The notes beneath the pieces are model-generated. The model saw nothing but the letters and a program-made list of their open reading frames with translations. It was not told where the DNA came from and ran no database searches. Below are positions 16,979 to 24,806 of a stretch of DNA of 64,000 nt, piece after piece. The stretch covers positions 15,722 through 79,721 of the forward strand of contig DHCY01000004.1 of the NCBI GenBank assembly GCA_002399085.1. The letters run 5' to 3'. Source of the DNA: Anaerolineaceae bacterium UBA4890. GTDB taxonomy: Bacteria > Chloroflexota > Anaerolineae > Anaerolineales > Anaerolineaceae. The stretch's first letter is position 1, and every line of letters begins with the position of its first letter. The translations under genes and the position numbers were made by a program.

Positions 16979-17243
16979 TAAGATCCTTCGCACTCGAAGA
17001 ATCCTGCAGAAAAGGCTCAGGATGACAGATGGTAAGATCCTTCGCACTCGAAGAGTCCTACGGAAGACGGCTCAGGATGACAAACAACCTGTCATTCTGA
17101 CAAACAACCTGTCATTCTGAACGAAGTGAAGAATCTTAAACGTTACCATTCTAAGATCCTTCTCACTCGAAGAGTCCTGCGGAAAAAGGCTCAGGATGAC
17201 AGATGGTAAGATCCTTCGCACAAGAGCTCAGGGTGACAGATGG
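16979..17243 (+). repeat. Cluster of REP-like dispersed repeats
   Basis: Four direct units start TAAGATCCTTC and end near GGCTCAGGATGACA: 16979-17032, 17033-17082, 17152-17206 and a shortened one at 17207-17243. Between units 2 and 3, copies in the opposite orientation read GTCATTCTGA and GTCATTCTGAACGAAGTGAAG (about 17090-17136). A decayed reverse copy precedes the cluster at about 16918-16945. There is no coding potential. The sequence type resembles REP-style intergenic repeats known in many environmental bacterial genomes; the family assignment is from memory of the motif. Confidence 0.8.
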
Positions 17244-17252
17244 TTATGGTCG

Positions 17253-17258
17253 TATAAT
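17253..17258 (+). promoter_or_regulatory. Probable -10 box for glmS
   Basis: A perfect TATAAT lies 22 nt upstream of the ribozyme cleavage position, so a transcript would start near 17265 and carry a short 5' leader before the ribozyme. No good -35 box is seen at 16-18 nt; the nearest candidate (GTGACA, 17233-17238) comes from the last REP-like unit and is only 14 nt away. Confidence 0.5.
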
Positions 17259-17280
17259 ACAAACCAACTTGGAAAACTAA

Positions 17281-17405
17281 GCGCCTGACCTGCAAAAGCA
17301 GGTGACGAGGTGGGAGGTTTCTCCTCACAAGAGGAGACTACCATGCAATATGGGAAAATCGAAAGATCGGCGGATGCCTCCAGGGTAGCAACCCTGTTTC
17401 CAGGA
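17281..17405 (+). ncRNA. glmS ribozyme (glucosamine-6-phosphate-activated)
   Basis: The leader of glmS carries the conserved glmS ribozyme core in order: GCGCC immediately after the predicted cleavage point between A17280 and G17281, a short P2-like hairpin (ACCTGC/GCAGGT), then TGACGAGGTGGGAGG, a variable hairpin (CTCCTC/GAGGAG), and GATCGGCGGATGCCTCCAGGG pairing back to the GAGG strand, followed by an AGGGT/ACCCT helix. In the known class GlcN6P is the catalytic cofactor, and cleavage leads to degradation of the message, so the end product represses its own synthesis. The element ends about 25 nt before the glmS start. The 3' boundary is approximate. Confidence 0.93.
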
Positions 17406-17431
17406 TATTAAGAGAAATTTGAGGAGCACTC

Positions 17432-19273
17432 ATGTGTGGAATTGTTGCTTACATTGGCGGGCAGGATGCTACGCCTATCGTTGTCGATGGACTGAAAAAG
17501 CTGGAATACCGCGGTTATGATTCTGCCGGCATCGCCATTCTGGAAAACGACAATATTGAAATCCGTAGGGTTGCCGGCAAGGTGGAACTCCTGGAGAGGC
17601 TGATTCAGAAATCTCCGGTTACAGGGAATACCGGTATCGGGCATACCCGCTGGGCAACACATGGCGCACCCAGCGAATTGAATGCCCACCCGCATTTGGG
17701 GATGTCTGGAAGGATCGTGATCGTGCATAACGGTATCGTCGAAAATTACCTCTCGCTTAAGGAGGAGTTGATTGCGGAAGGTGTCGATTTCAAATCAGAA
17801 ACCGATACCGAAACCATCGCTCACCTTATCGAAATTTTCTATAACGAAACCAACGATCTCGCAAGCGCTGTCCATAAGACCCTCAAAATGATCAGGGGTG
17901 CACACGGGCTGGTGGTGATGTCTATCGTGGAGCCGGAGAAACTGATTGCTGCCAAGCTTGGCAATGCCGGTGGCGTGGCATTGGGGGTTGGCGATAATGA
18001 AATGTACATCGCCAGCGATATTCCTGCCATTGTCAGCCACACCCGCAAAATCACCTTCCTTGAATCGGGTCAGTTCGCGATCGTCAGACGTGATGGATTT
18101 TCGATTCAGGATTTGGATGGGAATCCGGTCAAAGCGGTCATCGAGAATATTCCTTGGGACCCGATTTCGGCGGAGAAGGGCAGGTACCGGCATTTCATGC
18201 AAAAAGAAATTCATGAGCAGGTGCGTTCGTTATCCGATACGCTCAGCGGCAGAATTGATTACGAAGGCAACCGCATCATATTGCCAGGGTTGAACCTTGA
18301 CCTGGAAAAGGCAAAAGAGATCAAGAAAATCTTCATCACAGCCTGCGGCACGGCTGCATACGCCGGCATGGTCGGTAAATACCTGATTGAGCACATTACC
18401 CGGATTCCAGTGGAAGTGATGGTTGCCTCCGAGTTTCGTTACAGCGACCCGATAATCGAGCCGGGAACGGTCGTGCTGGCGATCTCACAATCCGGAGAGA
18501 CTGCCGATACGCTGGCAGCGATGGAGGAAGCCCGCAAAAAAGGTGCACTGTTGTGGTCGGTTGTTAACGCGATTGGCTCACAGGCGATGCGCATAGCCGA
18601 TGGTTGTATCTCCATGCAGGTGGGACCGGAAATTGGAGTTGCCTCCACCAAGGCTTTTACCGCACCGATCCTGGATCTTTACATGATCGCGATACTTTTG
18701 GCAGACCTGCGCGGGACACTTGAGGAGCAGAGACGGTTTGAGTTGGTGAAAGACTTGTTAAGTGTTCCCTCCCTGGTTGAAAGAGCGCTGGAAAACGAAC
18801 CTGCGATCAAAGCAATTGCCAATCGTTACAGAGAAATGAAGGGCAGTTTGTATATTGGGCGGGGGGTGAATATGCCCATCGCTTATGAGGGTGCTTTGAA
18901 ATTGAAAGAAATTTCCTATGTCCATGCCGAAGGCTATCCGGCGGGAGAAATGAAACATGGTCCGATTGCGCTGGTTGATAAAGAATTGCCAGTGGTTGCG
19001 ATTGCGCCGCAGGACCCATGGTATGACAAGATGCTCAGCCAGGTTGAACAGGTGAAAGCACGCAGCGGCAGAGTTTTGGCGGTGGCGACCGAGGGCGATG
19101 AGTTGATGCCGACGATTGCCGATGAGATTTTTTGGATTCCGAAAACGCCCTGGCTGCTGAGCCCGGTTGTGACGGTGATTCCGCTGCAAATGTTTGCCTA
19201 TCATATTGCCGCATTGAAAGGGTTGGACATCGACCAGCCAAGAAATCTGGCAAAGTCAGTTACGGTGGAATAG
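17432..19273 (+). CDS. glmS: Glutamine:fructose-6-phosphate aminotransferase (isomerizing)
   Basis: A 613-residue enzyme making glucosamine-6-phosphate, the first step toward UDP-GlcNAc. The N-terminal MCGIVAYIGG exposes the catalytic Cys after Met removal; the class II glutaminase domain covers about 1-220 with GIGHTRWATHG. Two SIS isomerase domains follow (about 290-430 with TACGTAAYAG and SQSGETADT; about 460-600 with GRGVNMPIAYEGALKLKE), and the C-terminus is the typical NLAKSVTVE. The ATG lies after a GAGGAG site. It is controlled by the upstream ribozyme. Confidence 0.97.
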   Translation: MCGIVAYIGGQDATPIVVDGLKKLEYRGYDSAGIAILENDNIEIRRVAGKVELLERLIQKSPVTGNTGIGHTRWATHGAPSELNAHPHLGMSGRIVIVHNGIVENYLSLKEELIAEGVDFKSETDTETIAHLIEIFYNETNDLASAVHKTLKMIRGAHGLVVMSIVEPEKLIAAKLGNAGGVALGVGDNEMYIASDIPAIVSHTRKITFLESGQFAIVRRDGFSIQDLDGNPVKAVIENIPWDPISAEKGRYRHFMQKEIHEQVRSLSDTLSGRIDYEGNRIILPGLNLDLEKAKEIKKIFITACGTAAYAGMVGKYLIEHITRIPVEVMVASEFRYSDPIIEPGTVVLAISQSGETADTLAAMEEARKKGALLWSVVNAIGSQAMRIADGCISMQVGPEIGVASTKAFTAPILDLYMIAILLADLRGTLEEQRRFELVKDLLSVPSLVERALENEPAIKAIANRYREMKGSLYIGRGVNMPIAYEGALKLKEISYVHAEGYPAGEMKHGPIALVDKELPVVAIAPQDPWYDKMLSQVEQVKARSGRVLAVATEGDELMPTIADEIFWIPKTPWLLSPVVTVIPLQMFAYHIAALKGLDIDQPRNLAKSVTVE

Positions 19274-19310
19274 TTTGCCATTTTGATGCAAGCATAAGTC
19301 TTTCATATTT

Positions 19311-19343
19311 TAAGATCCTTCGCGACTAATGCTCAGGATGACA
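19311..19343 (+). repeat. Single REP-like repeat copy
   Basis: The sequence TAAGATCCTTCGCG followed by GCTCAGGATGACA matches the ends of the units clustered at 16979-17243, with the middle shortened. It lies in the 165-nt spacer between glmS and mrp, so repeats of this family flank the glmS transcription unit on both sides. Confidence 0.75.
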
Positions 19344-19438
19344 CCAAGACAAGATGACACCAAGACGCACAACGCGCTTGATAATTGCAGGCCGACACCG
19401 TAAAATAGGCTTTAGAAAAATTCAAGCAGGAGCAAATT

Positions 19439-20491
19439 TTGATAACAAAAGAACAAGTACTGAACGCATTAAGCCATGTCATGGACCCGGATCTGAACCG
19501 TGACCTGGTGAGTCTGAACATGATTAAAGATATCGAAATCGATAGGGACAATGTCAGTTTCTCTATCGAGTTAACCACACCCAGCTGCCCGCTTAAAAAC
19601 AAGCTCGAAACCGATGCCCGCCAGGCTGTCTTGACGATGACAGACGCCACAGAGGTTGACATCAATATGACCTCCAAAGTCCAACAGCCCAAAGGTCTTG
19701 ATCTGGGTGGAAATTGTTTTAAACACGTAATTGCAATCGGTTCTGGCAAGGGCGGCGTTGGCAAGAGCACTGTTTCCCTCAACGTTGCGTTGGCATTGGT
19801 TCGTGATGGCGCGAAGGTTGGGCTGCTTGATGCTGACATTTACGGACCAAACATACCGCGCATGTTGGGTTTGGACAGACTACCCAATACCCCTGAAGGG
19901 AAAAAGATTCAACCAGCTGAAATTCATGGTCTGAAGATCGTTTCAATCGGCTTCCTGGTTCAGCCTGGTCAACCACTGATTTGGCGGGGACCAATGCTGC
20001 ATTCAGCAGTTCAGCAATTTATCACCGATTTCGATTGGGGTGACCTTGACTATTTGGTGGTCGACCTTCCGCCAGGCACTGGTGACGTCCAGCTTTCGCT
20101 TACGCAATCGATGCCGATCAGCGGAGCGGTAGTCGTGACCACGCCCCAACAGGTTTCAATCGATGACGCTTATCGTGCGGTCAACATGTTCGATAAACTG
20201 GAGACACCCTTGCTGGGAATTGTTGAGAATATGTCTTACCTCGAAATGCCAGACGGCAACCGCCAGTACATTTTTGGTGAAAAAGGCGGCGAACGCATGG
20301 CGAGCCAGGTTGGAGCGCGCTTCCTCGGTGGTATCCCGCTGGATCCGAAAATAGGAATCGGCGGAGATATCGGCAGTCCGGTGGTGATGCAGGAGTCGCT
20401 CAGCCCTGCCGGAGAGGCGCTGGTTTCGATTGCCAGAAACATCGCTGCTGAGGCGAGCAAAGTGGCTTATAAGAAAACTCAAACAGGATGA
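19439..20491 (+). CDS. mrp: Mrp/NBP35-family Fe-S cluster carrier ATPase
   Basis: A 350-residue protein. Residues 1-85 form a MIP18/DUF59 domain (DPDLNRDLVSLNMIKDI). The P-loop domain follows with the deviant Walker A GSGKGGVGKSTVSLNVALAL (about 101-120), DADIYGPNIPRMLG and VVDLPPGTGDVQLS. Such proteins assemble or deliver Fe-S clusters; the CxxC of many family members is not evident here. The start is TTG at 19439, directly after an AGCAGGAG ribosome site; no ATG fits. A customer could include the Fe-S hydroxylases upstream, which is inference. Confidence 0.9.
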   Translation: MITKEQVLNALSHVMDPDLNRDLVSLNMIKDIEIDRDNVSFSIELTTPSCPLKNKLETDARQAVLTMTDATEVDINMTSKVQQPKGLDLGGNCFKHVIAIGSGKGGVGKSTVSLNVALALVRDGAKVGLLDADIYGPNIPRMLGLDRLPNTPEGKKIQPAEIHGLKIVSIGFLVQPGQPLIWRGPMLHSAVQQFITDFDWGDLDYLVVDLPPGTGDVQLSLTQSMPISGAVVVTTPQQVSIDDAYRAVNMFDKLETPLLGIVENMSYLEMPDGNRQYIFGEKGGERMASQVGARFLGGIPLDPKIGIGGDIGSPVVMQESLSPAGEALVSIARNIAAEASKVAYKKTQTG

Positions 20492-20497
20492 TATAAT
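20492..20497 (+). promoter_or_regulatory. -10 box placed for a leaderless ricT transcript
   Basis: TATAAT ends 8 nt before the ricT ATG, so transcription would begin at or within a few bases of the start codon. No Shine-Dalgarno sequence lies between them and no clear -35 box is visible. Confidence 0.5.
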
Positions 20498-20505
20498 TTA
20501 AAATT

Positions 20506-21639
20506 ATGTCTGAACAAAAACTCATAGGAGTTCAATTTAAGCCTGTAGGCAAATCTTACCATTTCATGTTACCCGAAGAGGTCGAGGCGCAGGTTGGTGA
20601 ATATGTGATCGTGAACACCGCTCGCGGTAAGCAGATTGGGAAAATAACCAGCACCGATATCCAGGTGACAGAACAAAACCAGGATGTTTTGAGTGTGGAA
20701 CGCAAAGCAACCCCACGGGATCTGATCTTGCTGGATATGATCAAGGAAAAAGAAGTTGACGCGGTTGAAAAGGCACGCGAATTTCTAAAAAAGCCTGACT
20801 ACCAAGGCGTAAAAGCTCTGGACGCGGAGTACTCATTTGACTCCACGCGCCTGACGCTTTTTCTGACCTACGATGACTGTCCGAATTTCAATATGCGTAA
20901 CTTTATTCGTGAGGCTGGACCGATGTACCCGGAGACGCGTTTGGAAGTCCGCCAGGTTGGTCCCAGGGACATGGCAAAAGAAGTCTCAGGTTTGGGCGCC
21001 TGCGGGATTGAGAAACGCTGCTGCTCACGCTTTCTGACTGAATTCAGTTCGATCTCGATTCGAATGGCAAAGTCACAAAACGTCTCACTGACACCCTCAG
21101 AAATCACCGGGATTTGCGGTCGCCTGCGCTGTTGCCTGGCGTATGAGCACGAAACTTATGAAGAAGCGCGCAAACTGCTTCCCAAGGTGAAAAAGACCAT
21201 TCAAACTCCCTTAGGTGAAGGCAAAGTAAACCAGGTGCTGCCGCTGACTGATTCGGTGCTCGTATATATTCCGGATGTCGGTTTACGTGAAATAAAGCGT
21301 TCTGAGCTTGAATCGGGACAAATGGAAGAGAAGAAACCGGCTATATCGGTGACAGAGCAAGAAGATTCCTCTTCGTCTGATGTAGAAATGGTGCGTTTCG
21401 ACAATATTGGCAACTCACCAAAAAGCGCAGAACGCCGTTCTGGCGGTCAGCGAGGTAAGTCCAGGCAAAACCGGGATCAGGCGGCTCAAGCAAAAGTGAG
21501 AGAGCAGCCGCGAGCAGAAGAGAGCTCATCCAAAGATAGAAAAGACGGTCAAAGGGGCGGCGGCAAGAACCGCCCAGGCTCCCGACGCAGCAGGCGTGGT
21601 CCGCGAACAGACAAAAGAGCGAAAGAAAATGACAGTTGA
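20506..21639 (+). CDS. ricT: RicT/YaaT family protein (PSP1 domain)
   Basis: A 377-residue PSP1-domain protein. The core (about 1-260) has GKSYHFMLPEEVEAQVGEYV, the Cys-rich segment GLGACGIEKRCCSRFL and ICGRLRCCLAYEHETYEEA. In Bacillus the homologue joins RicA and RicF in a complex with [4Fe-4S] clusters that stimulates RNase Y-dependent mRNA processing. The Cys clusters needed for metal binding are present. Residues about 280-377 are a Ser/Arg/Lys/Gly-rich, probably disordered basic tail that is longer than usual and could bind RNA. Its last 11 nt overlap the next gene. Confidence 0.88.
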   Translation: MSEQKLIGVQFKPVGKSYHFMLPEEVEAQVGEYVIVNTARGKQIGKITSTDIQVTEQNQDVLSVERKATPRDLILLDMIKEKEVDAVEKAREFLKKPDYQGVKALDAEYSFDSTRLTLFLTYDDCPNFNMRNFIREAGPMYPETRLEVRQVGPRDMAKEVSGLGACGIEKRCCSRFLTEFSSISIRMAKSQNVSLTPSEITGICGRLRCCLAYEHETYEEARKLLPKVKKTIQTPLGEGKVNQVLPLTDSVLVYIPDVGLREIKRSELESGQMEEKKPAISVTEQEDSSSSDVEMVRFDNIGNSPKSAERRSGGQRGKSRQNRDQAAQAKVREQPRAEESSSKDRKDGQRGGGKNRPGSRRSRRGPRTDKRAKENDS

Positions 21640-22366
21640 AGCAGTAACTCCGGTTCAATTCACAAACTGGGAAAAACCGATGAATATCCTAATCATCCTG
21701 GCACATCCGGATGATCCGGAGTTTTTTATGGGCGGCACGATCTCCATGTGGAGCAAACTGGGACATAAGGTCAGTTACCTGCTGCTCACTAAGGGTGAGA
21801 GGGGTCTTAGCGAAGAATTTTCTGATGGCGATGCGCTGAAGGAAGTGCGCCAAATTGAGCAGCGCAATGCTGCAAAGCTTTTGGGAGTGAGTGAAGTCGA
21901 TTTTCTTGATTATCCGGATGGTTTTCTGGAAGTCAACCTGGAGAATCGCCGCAACCTGGTCGCTGAAATCCGCAAACGTCAACCAGATATTGTAGTTAGC
22001 AGCGACCCACAAACTTACTTTCACACGCACTATATTAACCATCCCGATCACCGCCTTGCTGGCTTGCTGACCATGGAAGCGGTGTTTCCAGCAGCAGGCA
22101 ACCGTGGTTTTTACCCCGAGCAGTTGGAGCAGGGACTCGCGCCTACCAAAATTCGGGAACTGTGGATGAGCCTGACAGTTGATCCAAATATTACCCTTGA
22201 CGTCTCAGATTACTGGCAAATTCGGATTGAGGCACTCAAAAAACACGTTTCGCAAATTGGTGATCCAGGCGTCTTCGAACAGGTATGGAATCAACGCCGC
22301 CAGGAAGCAACCGCGAGCGACAGCCTCTATTACGAACATTTCAGACGCGTGATCTTAAGAGTCTGA
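21629..22366 (+). CDS. PIG-L family deacetylase
   Basis: A 245-residue LmbE/PIG-L zinc hydrolase. The zinc motif AHPDDPEFFMGGT (about residues 24-36) and the downstream HTHYINHPDHRLAG (about 132-145) provide the metal and catalytic residues. Members remove acetyl groups from N-acetylglucosamine-type substrates, for example in mycothiol, bacillithiol or GlcNAc metabolism; the substrate here is unknown. The ATG at 21629 gives an 11-nt overlap with ricT; an internal ATG at 21680 directly before the NILIILAHPDD core is an alternative. The stop overlaps the next start (TGATG). Confidence 0.85.
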   Translation: MTVEAVTPVQFTNWEKPMNILIILAHPDDPEFFMGGTISMWSKLGHKVSYLLLTKGERGLSEEFSDGDALKEVRQIEQRNAAKLLGVSEVDFLDYPDGFLEVNLENRRNLVAEIRKRQPDIVVSSDPQTYFHTHYINHPDHRLAGLLTMEAVFPAAGNRGFYPEQLEQGLAPTKIRELWMSLTVDPNITLDVSDYWQIRIEALKKHVSQIGDPGVFEQVWNQRRQEATASDSLYYEHFRRVILRV

Positions 22367-23535
22367 TGAACCCGCAACAACTGGCTGAAAGCTATTTTCT
22401 TCAAACTCAGGCAGACCGAAGGCACTTACATAGCTTCCCTGAACTGAGTTTCAAGGAATTTAAAACAGCTGAATTTGTTTCTGCCAGGTTATTAGAATCA
22501 GGTTTTACGGTCAAAAGCGGTGTGGCAAAAACAGGGCTGGTCGCCAGCTTTGACACTGGAAGAGATGGACCTGCCATCCTATTGCGTTTTGATATGGACG
22601 CCTTGCCGATACAAGAAGAGAACAAGGTCGATTATTGTTCTCAAATACCTGGCAAAATGCACGCCTGCGGTCATGACGGGCATGTCGCCATCGGTTTGAC
22701 CATAGGCTGGATGATCAGCCAGATGAAAGACCTGTTGACCGGTACTTTTCACCTCTTGTTTCAGCCAGCTGAAGAGATTGGTTTGGGCGCCCTGGAGATG
22801 GTAAATGAAGGCGTTCTGGATGAGATTAAACCCGATCACATGTTGGGCGTGCACCTCTGGAGTGAGAAGCCTTTGGGGTGGTTGGGGATCACTGCTGGAG
22901 CGATGATGGCAGCTTCGGGTAAGCTGGACATCACTGTCCATGGGAAAGGCGGGCACGGCGGGCAACCCCAGATGACAAACGATCCGATTGTAACCTCTGC
23001 CCAGATAATCCAGCAGATTCAGACAATTGTTTCGCGCAACCTGGACCCACTCGATTCGGCAGTGGTCAGTATTTGCACTCTTCGCGCAGGAAAACAATTC
23101 AACATCATCCCATCAAAAGTGGAGATGAGCGGAACAGTCCGTTACTTTACTGAGCGCACCTACGGGATATTGAAACAGCAGTTATCTGAAATTTGTGAAT
23201 ATACGGGCAGAGCAATGGGCTGCCAGGTTGATTTGGAGCTTGAAGTCCTGGTGAGCGCTACTTGCAATGATCCTGTTGTTTCTGGCAAGGTAAGGGAAGC
23301 CGCTGAAAAGCTGGACAGGCAGCTGCAAGTTGACCTAACATACCGGACAATGCTATCTGAGGATGTGGGTGTTTTCCTGGAACGGGTACCGGGCTGCTTT
23401 ATTTTGGTGGGTGCAGGTGATACAAACGAGGGAAATCGCTTTCCGCACCACCATCCCTGCTTCGATTTTGATGAGCGCGCTATGCCACTGGCAGCAACCT
23501 TACTCTTACAGTCCTGCCTGGAGCTGGCAGAGTAG
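22366..23535 (+). CDS. M20-family metallopeptidase / N-acyl-amino-acid amidohydrolase
   Basis: A 389-residue protein of the M20D (HipO/AmaA-like) group. It has RRHLHSFPELSFKEFKTAEF at the N-terminus, LLRFDMDALPIQEEN, the metal motif MHACGHDGHVAIGL (about residues 98-111), and QPAEEIGLGALEMVNEG with the catalytic Glu. The dimerisation domain GKLDITVHGKGGHGGQPQ follows. Such enzymes hydrolyse N-acyl or aminoacyl amides such as hippurate or indole-3-acetyl amino acids. The start at 22366 shares one base with the deacetylase stop, suggesting coupled translation. Confidence 0.88.
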   Translation: MNPQQLAESYFLQTQADRRHLHSFPELSFKEFKTAEFVSARLLESGFTVKSGVAKTGLVASFDTGRDGPAILLRFDMDALPIQEENKVDYCSQIPGKMHACGHDGHVAIGLTIGWMISQMKDLLTGTFHLLFQPAEEIGLGALEMVNEGVLDEIKPDHMLGVHLWSEKPLGWLGITAGAMMAASGKLDITVHGKGGHGGQPQMTNDPIVTSAQIIQQIQTIVSRNLDPLDSAVVSICTLRAGKQFNIIPSKVEMSGTVRYFTERTYGILKQQLSEICEYTGRAMGCQVDLELEVLVSATCNDPVVSGKVREAAEKLDRQLQVDLTYRTMLSEDVGVFLERVPGCFILVGAGDTNEGNRFPHHHPCFDFDERAMPLAATLLLQSCLELAE

Positions 23536-23544
23536 AATAACCTG

Positions 23545-24267
23545 ATGACTGACGAAACTGAAAAATTACCACTGGCATCCCACCTGGAAGAACTACGAAA
23601 AGCGCTTCTGTTGTCTGTGTTGGGACTTCTGGCAGGTGTGGTAGCAACTGTATTTTTCGTCAACCCGATCCTTAGTTTTCTGACCAAGCCGATCGGCGGG
23701 CTGCAAAACTTGCACGCGATCGAAGTGACCGAAACGATGTCGGTATACATGCGCATTTCCTTGTTGGGTGGGCTGATTATCGCGCTGCCCTGGATTGTTT
23801 TTCAATTGTTGCGTTTTATCAGCAAGGGTCTCAAACCCAACGAACGCAAGGCGATTTTCCTGACGCTGCCATTCATGGTGATGCTGTTTTTGGCAGGTGT
23901 GGCATTTGCCTATTATGTGATGCTGCCTACATCGCTGACATTTTTTCGAGAAATCCTGGATGTTACCACCAGCATACGCTTGAAATCGTACGTCAGTTTC
24001 ACGACCAACCTGTTGTTTTGGATCGGCACCAGCTTCCAATTGCCTCTTGTTTTTTTTATTTTGACCAAAGTCGGAATCGTAAACCCGAAATTGTTGGTCA
24101 GGGGTTGGCGAGTGGCGATCGTAGTTATCGCTGTTTTAGCTGCGGTGATCACTCCCACTGGTGATCCAATTAACATGTTAATTTTCATGTTACCGCTTTT
24201 TGTATTATATTTGTTAAGCATATTACTCTCTGCTCTCGCCAACAAGCCGGCGAAGACAGAGGAATAA
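23545..24267 (+). CDS. tatC: Sec-independent protein translocase TatC
   Basis: A 240-residue polytopic membrane protein, the signal-recognising core of the twin-arginine translocase. It begins LPLASHLEELRKALLLSVLG, the conserved cytoplasmic N-terminus; six hydrophobic segments are visible, and the conserved YAYY-region equivalent reads FAYYVMLPTSLTFF. The C-terminal helix pair contains the TPTGDPINMLIFMLPLFVLY stretch. Together with the two genes downstream it forms a complete Tat operon. Confidence 0.95.
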   Translation: MTDETEKLPLASHLEELRKALLLSVLGLLAGVVATVFFVNPILSFLTKPIGGLQNLHAIEVTETMSVYMRISLLGGLIIALPWIVFQLLRFISKGLKPNERKAIFLTLPFMVMLFLAGVAFAYYVMLPTSLTFFREILDVTTSIRLKSYVSFTTNLLFWIGTSFQLPLVFFILTKVGIVNPKLLVRGWRVAIVVIAVLAAVITPTGDPINMLIFMLPLFVLYLLSILLSALANKPAKTEE

Positions 24268-24276
24268 GGAGTTTTT

Positions 24277-24477
24277 ATGGGCAGTTTACAATTACCTGAG
24301 ATTCTGCTGATCGTTGGGATCTTGCTTTTGATTTTTGGCGTTGGAAGAATTTCGAAAATTGGCGGCGAGCTCGGTTCGGGCATCAAAGCCTTTAAAGACG
24401 GATTGAGCGGCAAGAACAATACCGATGAAAAAACAGAAGAAGAAGTCAAGAACGGCGACGACAAACCGCAGGAATAA
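24277..24477 (+). CDS. tatA: TatA/E-type translocase subunit
   Basis: A 66-residue protein with one N-terminal membrane helix (LPEILLIVGILLLIFGVGRI), the hinge, and an amphipathic helix containing the F-K-D of the family (GIKAFKDGL), ending in a charged tail. This is the pore-forming Tat component. It lies 9 nt after tatC with an AAGGAG ribosome site. Confidence 0.93.
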   Translation: MGSLQLPEILLIVGILLLIFGVGRISKIGGELGSGIKAFKDGLSGKNNTDEKTEEEVKNGDDKPQE

Positions 24478-24480
24478 CCG

Positions 24481-24798
24481 ATGGAATTCTTCAATTTAGG
24501 CTGGACAGAAATTGCCTTAATTTTAATATTGGCATTCATCGTCCTTGGACCGGGAAAATTGGTGAAAGTAGGACGCGACCTGGGAGACTGGATCCGGAAA
24601 ATTAGTCGTGAACAGCTTTTTAGGGACGTAATTCAAACAACCGATGAGATACGGCGTTACCCACGCAAGATATTCGACGAAAGCCTGCTGGATCTACCTC
24701 CGCACGTTCAGCAGCAGGAAAAACAAGCGTCCGAACCAGATACGAATTCGGACGCTGCAAGGCATCATCCTGGGAATGACGAATCCACGCCGGCTTGA
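24481..24798 (+). CDS. TatB-like (TatA-family) translocase subunit
   Basis: A 105-residue TatA/TatB-family protein. The N-terminal helix ends in FIVLGPGKLVKVGRDLGDWI, with the Gly-Pro hinge and Leu-Gly pattern typical of TatB. The longer amphipathic region and 40-residue tail also fit TatB better than TatA. It begins 3 nt after tatA. Its TGA stop abuts the convergent GH31 stop inside a hairpin (CCGGCT TGATC AGCCGG, 24790-24806). Confidence 0.85.
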   Translation: MEFFNLGWTEIALILILAFIVLGPGKLVKVGRDLGDWIRKISREQLFRDVIQTTDEIRRYPRKIFDESLLDLPPHVQQQEKQASEPDTNSDAARHHPGNDESTPA

Positions 24799-24806
24799 TC
24801 AGCCGG
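24790..24806. terminator. Hairpin containing both convergent stop codons
   Basis: CCGGCT and AGCCGG form a 6-bp stem around TGATC. The central TGATCA contains the TGA of the tatB-like gene (24796-24798) and the complement of the GH31 TGA (24799-24801). No T-run follows on either side, so a true terminator role is uncertain. Confidence 0.35.

Noticed and set aside
16979..17243. CRISPR array upstream of glmS
   Set aside because: Units abut or alternate in orientation, have no uniform spacers and differ in length; no cas genes are present.
18587..18600. ATGCGCATAGCC inside glmS
   Set aside because: It encodes MRIA in the conserved enzyme; the match to copy E ends there.
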